Assembly (NCBI RefSeq): GCF_026151205.1
Contig: NC_087076.1
Coordinates: forward strand, 10,578,902 to 10,642,901
DNA length: 64,000 bases
Reading direction: 5' to 3'
DNA from: Bolinopsis microptera
Taxonomy: Eukaryota; Ctenophora; Tentaculata; Lobata; Bolinopsidae
A model generated the notes under the pieces. It saw nothing but the letters and a program-made list of their open reading frames with translations. It was not told where the DNA came from and searched no databases. Below are positions 56,016 through 64,000 of the stretch, piece after piece. The translations under genes and the position numbers were made by a program. Positions within the stretch are counted from its first letter, which is position 1. Each line of letters begins with the position of its first letter.

Positions 56016-57850
56016 TTAGTTATCGTCGACTATGATTGCAGTGTAAAATTTGTCATATGAATTGTCGACGGTATAATTAGGGTCTGTTGTTATAGATGAG
56101 AGTAGCTGTTTCTTATACGAATCACTTAAGCTTTTAACATCGGGCAGATTTCGTAGATCTGTTGGAACATTATTCCAACATTTTGCCCCCAAGTATTGAA
56201 AGTTTTTATGTGATGTTGATCTATTAACATATAGGTTGCAGCTTTCGCCGCTCCTACTACCTCCTGATATGTAACTAAATTTGTTCATAAAGTTTGTAGG
56301 ACAATTGTCATGGATGATTCTAAACATATAATTTGACAGATGGAGTTGTCGTCTAAGATGGAGTGGTAACCATTTCATGTCTCTATAAACATTAAGGCTG
56401 CTCTCTGTTTGTGGAACGTTGAGAGCTATTTTGGCTACCTTTTTGTACAGAGTGTCAAGTTCAGCAAGTTTTGTCTTGCCAGCTCTACAATAGATCGTGT
56501 CTAAATAATCGAATTGTGGCAACATGAGTGCATTGGCAAACATTTTCCTATATTTAATGGGTAGCAGTGCTTTACTTCTATACATGGCACCAATTCTCTT
56601 CATGACCTTCTTAATAATATAATCTACATGGCTTTTGAAGTTTAATTTACTATCTAGAATGAGGCCAAGATATATTGTCTCTTTGCACTCCTTGATTGTG
56701 AAAGTTACCTCATTACATTCAATGGTTAATTCATCATGTTGATCAACAGAATCAAACAAGGGAATTCAGTCTTCGTTTCATTGAGTGATAATTATTTACA
56801 CTGAGCCATTTAAAGATTGTCATAAGTTCTATTTTCATGTTTATAAATGTGCTTCTGCAGGTTTGATCAAAGAATAGTGCACCATCAATCTGCAAATAGA
56901 AAGGGCTTAGATAGGTTACAGGCATAAATGATGTCATTTATGAAGATACTAAATAATATAGGCCCAATGATGCTTCCTTGTGGTACACCACTCAGAACTT
57001 CTAAAAAATGAGCTTATTTTTGCCATTGATCCTTGTGCATTGATATCTACAAGATAAGAAGTTCTTAAACCAGGTTAAAGCAATGCCACCAATTCCATAA
57101 TATGCCAATTTTTGAAGCAATATTTCATGATTCACTGTGTCAAAGGCCTTCTTAAGATCAAGAAAGATGATTCCTGGTTTATAAGACTTAGATTTACTCA
57201 TATATATTTCGTCCATCAGATCGTACATCAAATAAGTTGTGGAGTGATTTTTCCGAAAGCCATATTGATGCCGGATGAAAAGTTTGTTCTCTTCCATGTA
57301 ATCGGTGAGTTGCTTGCCGACAAAGTATTCTATAAGTTTTCCTACAAGTGGAAGGATGGATATTGGCCTGTAATTATTAGGATCATCTTTCATTCCTGCC
57401 TTATGGATGGGAGTTACTCTAGCTTTTTTACAAAGGGTTGGTACAACACCTGTATTAAGGCTCAAATTGACAATATGGGTCAGTGGCTCAACTATGTGTG
57501 GTACAGCTTGCTTAAGTAAAAAATAGAGGCACATCGTCATATGAGGCCTTGTCATTCTTGAGTGTTTCGACATACATTAGGATATCAGTTTCATTTATTT
57601 CTTGGAATCTATCAAATGAGATGTTAGAAGTTCTAGGAGGTAAAAAATCAGTAAAACTAACTCTTTCAATATTGGGGGCCTGATTTTGTAATCTTGATCC
57701 AACATTTGCAAAATGAAAGTTAAATAGCTCAGGATCATTCTCATTGATAGTTTGACAATTAGTTGTACCAGGGGTCATATTTGATGCCAGTTTGATAGTT
57801 TTCCATACCCCTTTAAGATCATTCTTGGCAACTTTTAACTTGTAGATCAT
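56016..57850 (-). pseudogene. LINE reverse transcriptase
   Basis: Pieces at 57850-57512, 57573-57001, 57001-56860 and 56759-56016 make up one RT. Motifs: KKARVTPIHKAG, NNYRPISILPLVGKLIEYF, QYGFRKNHSTT, IIFLDLKKAFDTVNHEILL, LSGVPQGSIIGPILFSIFIN, and the catalytic FADD near 56880, which is split by one extra T (GCAGATTGATGG). The C-terminal KSHVDYIIKKVMKRIGAMYR and LNVYRDMKWLPLHLRR are typical of CR1-group ends. Stop at 56016. Confidence 0.9.
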
Positions 57851-58061
57851 CGATTACATTAGCCTTTTTGCAGGTTTTAGCTAATTTATTTCTAATATTT
57901 CTCTGAATCTTGTAGCAATCCCAGGCCTCATTACACTTTATACATTTGCTACATATACCACATTTATTGCAATTTCCATTGTCCCTCTTATCCTTCTTTT
58001 TACGGAATTTCTTTAGAGAAAATGTGTATGATTAATGGCATTTAAAAGTTCAGTAGAAGGT

Positions 58062-58995
58062 TTATGTATGAACTTTTTCATGCCTTTCTATGGTCTTGCA
58101 AGGGAAGCAGGTTGCATATGCCTGTTCAATATGATGACAAAGGCCAGCAGTGATAGCTTCAACATCTGTACTTTCCAATAGTGGACTGTAATCAGAACAG
58201 GTATCTAGATAGTCTAAGAATTGTTTAACATTACGTTTACAATGATTTCTAATTTCAACCTTTTCAAATTTAGGAGCTATAGGTACTTGACAATCTATCT
58301 CACACATAATAGCTTGATGATCCCCAATACGTTCATCAAGAACAGAAGATTGAACAAAATCTGCATAACAGTTAGTGAATATTACATCAATAGTAGTCTG
58401 GGTAAAATTGTCTCCACGTTTAGCAACTCTAGTTATCCCTTGAATGGTTTGAACTAGATTGTAACATCTCAAGGTCATATCTAATTTTTTGTACTGGGTG
58501 GATGAGATATTATTCTGGTCAATGTTTATATCCCCAATCCAGATAACCTTTTTTCCGTTCAATTTTTTCATGCAAAAATGAATGTACTCAATAAAGTTAT
58601 CAACACTGCAATAATTTCCAGAGCGATAGAAGCAGCAAACATTGATCTTGCTATTCTTAAGCTTCACCCATAATGCTTCAATGTTATCAAGCTTACTATC
58701 CATAACTAATTCTGTGTAAGCTAGTTTTTTGTTTATCATTAAGCCACAACCACCCCTAGAACTGTTTGGCCTGTCGCATCGCATAATGTTGAAGGAGGAA
58801 GGAATATTTTATGGTGTCTGTGTCAATAGTATCATTAAGATTCATCTCATTTAGAGAAAGTATGTCTAGCTTATGATCTCGAATGAGTTGAGTAAGTTCA
58901 TTACTTTTAGCTAAATTTAGGAGACCACCTTGAATGTTACAGTGACCAATGCAAAGGTTATGAAATTTGTCAGCTGAGTTGTGAATATTTGTCAT
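58062..58995 (-). pseudogene. LINE apurinic-like endonuclease domain
   Basis: Two overlapping frames (58995-58756 and 58784-58062) form one EEP nuclease with a single frameshift near 58770. Motifs in order: GHCNIQGG (Asn), DILSLNEMNL (Glu), SRGGCGLMI, CCFYRSG, VIWIGDINID (Asp/Asn), TTIDVIFTN and ERIGDHQAI (Asp-His). It would nick target DNA to prime reverse transcription. Confidence 0.9.
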
Positions 58996-59094
58996 TTCAC
59001 AAAAACGTGTTAGTCGTTGTGTCTGATTAAACTAAAATCAGGTGAAAATTATCCGCCTGTAAATATTTTCAATAGAAAAGTTTTAAACTTGAAA

Positions 59095-59760
59095 TCAAAA
59101 TAAATATTCAGGTGGAAATGTCATGTCGATTTCAATGGTGGGGCATGGTACTTGATGTGCTTTGCTAGTTTTAAAGATACCATCGCTGTTTAGATGCACA
59201 TTGTCTTCCCCAAATCTACTAAAACAAGATGATTTCCTAAATCCAGATCTATCACTAAACAAAAATCGATTCATCTCTGTGGGTATAAAGCTAACAAACG
59301 AGTATTTGGAAGGAATCTTAGATAAAAAGATATTGATGTCATTTATCACTTTATTTCTAGCAAAACTTTCTCTTGGTAAAATGTTTATGATCTTAATTTT
59401 TGCAGCTGGAGCCCACAAGTGAAGTGACTGGATCAGATTATCAATAGAGCGATTGGTGTTATCAAGGGCCTTTGCTTTTCCTGTGAACTCATCGGGTGAC
59501 AATAATCTATTCCTCATGTGTCGAGGACTCTCTAGGATTAAGTCCACATCATTAGTTCCACACATGAGTACGATGGTCTTCACATTATTTGCATCAATTG
59601 ACCTCTTTCTTTCATCTGAGTGGAAGCGTTCATTGATACCGTTTGCAATGCCACCAGGATAGTGAAATACATGTGCTTCTTGATGAGCAGAGGATAGTTT
59701 TGTAGCATCTAACTTGGAGAACATGCTTGAGCTACATACACAGCAAGGGATTTGCTTTTG
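59095..59760 (-). pseudogene. SGNH (GDSL-like) hydrolase domain of the LINE
   Basis: This is an esterase-like domain, typical of ORF1 of CR1/L2-group LINEs. Block I (SSSMFSKLDATKLS, catalytic Ser, near 59715) is followed by FHYPGGIANGI (block II Gly), IVLMCGTNDV (block III Asn, near 59570) and FGEDNVHLNSDG (block V Asp-x-x-His, near 59190). So all four SGNH residues are present. It is open over about 209 codons, the best preserved part of the element. It lies directly downstream of the AlkB domain, with a frame change between them. Confidence 0.85.
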
Positions 59761-59856
59761 ACTGAAGCAGGGGTACGGTGCTCTTATGAGTGATTTTGTT
59801 GGGTGATGATTTCCCTTTGATTGAGGGTTCAGTTTCTCTTACAGTAAACGAAAGGC

Positions 59857-60444
59857 TTACTTGAGGTATCGGGTGGAGCAGACAAGGTTTGCACTGCCAT
59901 CAATCTGGCGCAGAGTAATGCTAATTCTCATGTCATCAGTATGGTCCTGAATTAAGGCTGTGTTCAAAGCTGTCCATGAGATTTTCTGGTCATAATCATT
60001 ATGTCGCCATGGGAGAGAGTAAGAATTGGCAACGTGGACTTTGCCTTTTAGACCTAAAACTGAGGACTCTCTGTTGCTCCTAACGATATGGTGGAAATCA
60101 TGGAGCCTGGTGATATGGACTCTCATCATCTGAATGGAATGGTATTCCTTGCTTGCCATTTTCGTACTTGGTGATCATGGCGCTGTTAAATTTCAGACTT
60201 GGGAACTGTGAGCGTAAACGTTCTAAAATAGACTTTAATAAGGGATTGTCATTTAACGGCCTTGTGTTATGGAAAGCCTCCATTGTAGGCATATGGGAAC
60301 ATCCCCATAGTATGCTACAGCCCTAATGTTGAACGTTTGTGTGTATTGTGTTTCATATCCAACCTTGAGAGTATCAACAAACCTGAGTACACCTCGACTC
60401 AAATCATGATATGGATTGCATGGACTTACCCACAACGTTAACAC
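59857..60444 (-). pseudogene. AlkB-type 2-oxoglutarate/Fe(II) dioxygenase domain in LINE ORF1
   Basis: AlkB enzymes oxidatively remove methyl groups from nucleic acid bases. The domain is spread over all three minus frames by several small indels, yet every hallmark is readable. The N-terminal part is FNIRAVAYYG (near 60320). MITKYENGKQGIPFHSDDE (60125-60185) gives the first Fe ligands, HxD (HSD). ISTISLGAT and RVLSFRS match the core strands, and KGKVHVANS with LSHGDIMIMTRKS the next. FEHSLNS supplies the second His ligand, and MRISITLRQ carries the R-x5-R pair for 2-oxoglutarate and substrate. All expected ligands are present in the right order and spacing. The frame breaks make this copy non-functional; the assignment rests on motifs, not on a search. 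Confidence 0.85.
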
Positions 60445-60548
60445 TGGTTGAAGATTGCTTTGTTAACATCAGAAGAATTCACAAGAGATGGGTTGCTATT
60501 AAGTTCAGTCACACTGCTACTTCACAGTTTTGAGTTTCTGATTCATGT

Positions 60549-60752
60549 TCAGAGATAAGAACATTGTCCCCCGCAGAGAATGGAACCGCAAATTTTGTCA
60601 TGGCCTGAGCCTTGGGTAAGTTTGGTTAGACGAGCAATTTGTCTCCTCAAATTGTCGTTTTCAAGACTTAGTGATACACAGGTAGAACATTTTGCTTTTG
60701 CACTGTTAGGTCTGTCACGAAGGCTGTAATTTCTGATTGGGATACCGGACAT
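60549..60752 (-). pseudogene. LINE ORF1 N-terminus (coiled coil)
   Basis: The ATG at 60752 starts MSGIPIRNYSLRDRPNSAKA, with a CSTC pair and a short coiled coil (LSLENDNLRRQIARLTKL) that could trimerise ORF1p. A stop after 67 codons (60549) separates it from the AlkB part. The ATG, the coiled coil and its position 5' of the enzymatic domains fit an ORF1 start. Confidence 0.65.
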
Positions 60753-60780
60753 AGTTCAAAATAAACACAATAATGCAAAG

Positions 60781-62384
60781 AATTCCGGATAGAGTCCTAA
60801 AGCCGATGCTACTGTTTATAGTTATTTAGTTGTTGATTACAGTACCTTTGCAGCAATTCAGAAGATGGGAATGAGTGGTGTCTGATATTCTTTAGGTGAT
60901 AGATGGGTGATAGGTGATAGATGGGAGTTAACAGCTCTTAAAAACGATGTCTGATAGTCTTTAGGATGTCTTTAATAAACTATCATGCAACAACCATTTA
61001 CATCGACATACAACCTGTAATGGTTTTTACTTTGATTTAGGTTTTTTCCCACTAGGGGTCCTCAAAAAATGTAATGATTTATGTTGTAATTGTTTAAAAC
61101 TTTCAATTGATATTGACAACTATGTCACAAGATTACCCCCTAAGCTTCTGACTACAATGTGACCCAATTTTTCAAAGTAACGGACGGAGCGCAAAAACCG
61201 ATTCCTTCCCCAGAGGAAATCTGTCCCAAATCCCAATTTGGGTGTCGGGCAGATGTCGTACAAAGATGTCGCGTCGGACAGGTGCGCTGTCGACAGATGT
61301 CCCCCCAATCACAATATTTTGGGGGGGGCCCAAAGGGATAAATGGAGAATATCTCATGGCTTTTTCCCTTTTCTCCATAGAAAAAAATCTGATTGGGCGA
61401 CATCTTGTCCTTTGAATTGAAATTTGTGACGGAATAGAAAGGGAGTTTCAGGGGAGCCGTATTTGGCTCATTTCTGGACATCAGTGACTCCCTCAAAACG
61501 CCAGACGGTGATTAGCACGTATTAGACAGTACGCTTGTGAACACCTATTAAGCACCGTGGGTTTTAAGTCACGTAACAAAAAAGCGTTCTATTGGATTTT
61601 CAAATGATCACGTGATATCATCCTCACTCGATTTCTCCCCGGGCCCAAACCACACGATTGCCCATAAAAGCCCGACCAAGGAACCATTGGGTTTAAATTT
61701 GTTCTCTTCCAGCGAGCCCAAACACCTTCTTAACACTTACTATACCGGGTTTTTTATCGATTTCCAAAAGTATCACTATTAATGAAATTGGTGGAATTTT
61801 AATTTCAAAATATCGAATTGATCTTGGCCTATATTCCCCGGGATGAGTCTCCAGTACCTTGTTGAAAGACACCAAACAGTAGGGGAAGTACCACTTAGCG
61901 AAATATAACAAAAAAATTTAGAAAATTTAAAGTTTTTTTAGCAACATTTAGTTCATTTTGGTGTCCACTAATGCCGCCCAAAGTCCCCAATGCCGTTTTT
62001 TAAAATTTCCTCTATTCCGCCTTGTCCGCCCATGTCCCCCTAGCCGTCTATGTCCGCCATTCCCGTCCTTTTTGGGTTCTATGAACAAGCACATGACGGA
62101 CGGTCACCCCCCCCCCCCCCCCCCCCCCCCCAAAAAAATGGTTAATACCTTTACGAGGAAGTTTACACGATTGAAAATTCAAAAACTCCAAAATTAAAAA
62201 ACCTGACCCCAAATGCCGGGGGGAGCACACAAATCCACCGCTTTTGAGACACCCTCAAAAAATACTGAAAATCTTCATTCACTTGTACAGTTTAAATGCA
62301 ACGTGCTCTCCATCCTTTCTCTTTGGGTGTCGTAAAATATATCGGCTTGTTGAGCGTATTTGTGGGTCAAGTTTTTTGTTTGAT
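60781..62384. other. Spacer with poly(C) tract and repeat traces
   Basis: Short GATAGATGGG/GTCTGATAKTCTTTAGG repetitions (60880-60975) lie next to the LINE 5' end. Bases 61990-62100 resemble the 54-kb GTCCGCC repeat and end in a 24-base C run (62107-62130). Overlapping frames on both strands at 61150-61500 have no coding features. Confidence 0.45.
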
Positions 62385-62815
62385 AGATCGTCCAGATAGT
62401 CACTGCGGTGATAACTGAAGACAAAGAAAGCTGTAGCTCCAACAGGGTTGTTGACGTATTTAATTATTTGATGGATTTCGTTCCAGATAGGTCACTGCGT
62501 GTGATAATCTGAAGACAGCTATAACCCAAACGGGGTTTTGACTGTATTTTAAAATTATATAAATGGATTCGTCCAGATATTCACTGCGGGTGAAAATCTG
62601 AAGACAGCTATAACTCTAACGGTTGTTGACTGTATTGTAATTATTTTACTGGATCCGTCCCCAATAGGTCACTGCGGTGATAATCTGAAGACAGCTATAA
62701 CTCAAACGGGGTTGTTGACTGTATTTTTAATTATTTAATGGATTCGCCAGATAGGTCACTGCGGTGATAATCTGACGACAGCTGTAGCCCAGACGGGGTC
62801 CTTCGAGCGTATTTT
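62385..62815. repeat. Tandem repeat of about 90-95 bp, 5 diverged units
   Basis: The phrase GGTCACTGCGGTGATAATCTG (with variants), AAGACAGCTATAAC and GGGGTTGTTGACTGTATTT recurs at about 62395, 62490, 62580, 62668 and 62753. Unit length varies through small indels. Not coding. Confidence 0.85.
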
Positions 62816-63845
62816 TGTGTAATTTTACATGCAATCTTGAGAGAAATTGGGCTAGCATTGCAGGAAAAAGGAAAACCGGGGAATGTATTACTGTCACACT
62901 TTTCTCTCTCTTTCGTGACAGAATAACTTCTAACCGTGTTACCTTTTCTCGCCAATGACAAAGCAAAAAGGATAACCGATTGGACTGGGGAGGAAGTGTA
63001 TACATTGGCAGCACACTACCGTCCAATCGTAAGCATTTATAATGTTAGTTATTAGGTATTTAATTTTGGATTTGGTTTAATTTGTGGTAAAGTTATTCTA
63101 TTCTTAATAAAGAATTTGTTTTACAGGATTTTGTACATACGACAAATACGCGGTATATTTATTGGTCAACTAAAGGTCTTTCTAACATAAACCTCCCCTA
63201 AAATGTCCACCCCACCCCTAAAACGCCACTCTTGAATGATTGGATCCCATCTTCTTAAAAAGTAATCTCACCTAATCATTGTAACTCCTAAACATAAAAA
63301 AATATCATTCAGACCCTGCCACATCCTGAAATTGAATCTAAAATGAGCCCCAAGGGCAATTTTTTTCACTTTGTACGAATTTTTTACTTTGAAAAAAAAG
63401 CGCACAATTTAATAACTCTTGAAGTAATTATTAATTAACTCGGTTTTGGTCTAGGATAGTGATATTTACATATTTTAGAATTTTACATATGATGCTGGAT
63501 GATAATGGAAAGTTATACATTACTCAATATTACTACCCTCCCCAAAATGACACCTGCCGCCCCCTAAATGGAATTTTATCAATTCTGGCTTGAAGACAAG
63601 CAAGCACCATAAAATGAAGGACCAGGCCTATTAAAACATCATATTAGCATCTAATGGTTATATGGTAAGCTTTGGCAGCTCAAGGCTCGTTTTATTTTAT
63701 TAATCGCAATAAACATCCCTAAAAAGTCTAATTATCCCCCCTAAATTTCATTTACCTGATCAAAATTACTCAGCCAGGCTTTTTCCTAAGATGCAATGCC
63801 ATACCTCACATTTCGTTAATATTGATGTAAAAAAGTAACAAGTGC
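62816..63845. other. AT-rich end stretch without recognised features
   Basis: No exon or repeat of note; FTSJ1 upstream intron or intergenic sequence. Confidence 0.4.
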
Positions 63846-63966
63846 CGGGCCCCCGGGACCGGGATGAAAAATGTGACTTGACAGTTGACCGGGACCGGGA
63901 CCGGGACCGGGATAGCTCAAAATTGCCAATCCCGGTACCGGGATTCCCGGTACCGGGAATCCCGGT
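63846..63966. repeat. (CCGGGA)n-type microsatellite with palindromic part
   Basis: CGGGACCGGGACCGGGA runs at 63885-63912, then GGTACCGGGATTCCCGGTACC, a 21-bp palindrome around a central T, and further CCCGG words. GC-rich island in AT-rich surroundings. Confidence 0.9.
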
Positions 63967-64000
63967 CACCTCCTGTAATAAAGGATTTTAGAGCCTGTAA

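Larger units (their letters stand above)
55900..60780 (-). mobile_element. LINE (CR1-group) carrying AlkB and SGNH domains
   Basis: Reading on the minus strand, the element encodes in order: a coiled-coil N-terminus, an AlkB-type dioxygenase, an SGNH hydrolase, an apurinic-type endonuclease and a LINE reverse transcriptase, over about 4.8 kb. All are in the same orientation, with the spacing of one element. Frameshifts occur in nearly every domain, so the copy is dead. SGNH (esterase) domains are known in ORF1 of CR1/L2-group LINEs; the AlkB domain is the unusual part. It lies in an intron of FTSJ1, in sense orientation. Confidence 0.88.

Noticed and set aside
61152-61496. Gene on either strand at 61.15-61.5 kb
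   Set aside because: Several overlapping frames of similar length exist on both strands with no recognisable motif, splice sites or start context.

Overview
The window looks like an AT-rich, intron-rich metazoan genome, most likely cnidarian. It holds animal genes with GT-AG introns (FTSJ1/TRM7, a LARP6-type La-related protein, ATP synthase coupling factor 6). It also holds a tandem pair of rhodopsin-class receptors of a type I associate with cnidarian expansions, and many nested transposons. There is no bacterial-style gene packing. A run of exactly 100 N at 13563-13662 marks a scaffold gap. The cnidarian assignment is an inference from protein style, not from a search.

Left part (0-14 kb): a tandem receptor duplication, with copy 1 broken by one nonsense codon and copy 2 intact; a three-exon minus-strand gene of unknown function (299 aa); a 5.3-kb satellite of 337-bp units; then a TATA-driven gene for a low-complexity Cys/His protein. 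That gene sits behind four CGTGATCACG palindromes and runs into an unstable GPPS-coding minisatellite and the gap.

Middle (15-32 kb): a 3.3-kb nest of foldback (long inverted repeat) elements; LARP6 on the minus strand; the two-exon ATP5PF gene on the minus strand; an hAT-type MITE with a perfect 8-bp target duplication; a LINE remnant that has received a TTAA-flanked MITE and a second MITE and contains a 96-bp palindrome; two plus-strand exons of an unknown gene; a decayed secreted-protein gene; and an aerolysin-like exon.

Right part (31-64 kb): FTSJ1 on the minus strand dominates. Its recognisable exons lie at 31.1-32.6 kb and 53.7-53.8 kb, and its N-terminal exon lies beyond the window. 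The 21.1-kb intron between 32.55 and 53.69 kb holds two orphan plus-strand exons, an eight-copy 196-bp satellite and a complete 11-exon plus-strand gene. That gene would encode 1,196 aa if an 8.4-kb Ty3/gypsy element did not sit in its first coding exon. The gypsy element has a textbook -1 frameshift signal between gag and pol, two pol frameshifts and an unexpected 187-aa ORF antisense to the element. Upstream in the next FTSJ1 intron lies a minus-strand LINE whose ORF1 region encodes a coiled coil, an AlkB-type dioxygenase and an SGNH hydrolase, ahead of the usual endonuclease and reverse transcriptase.

The cellular genes do not form a pathway. What connects them is nesting: genes inside introns, transposons inside genes, and transposons inside transposons.
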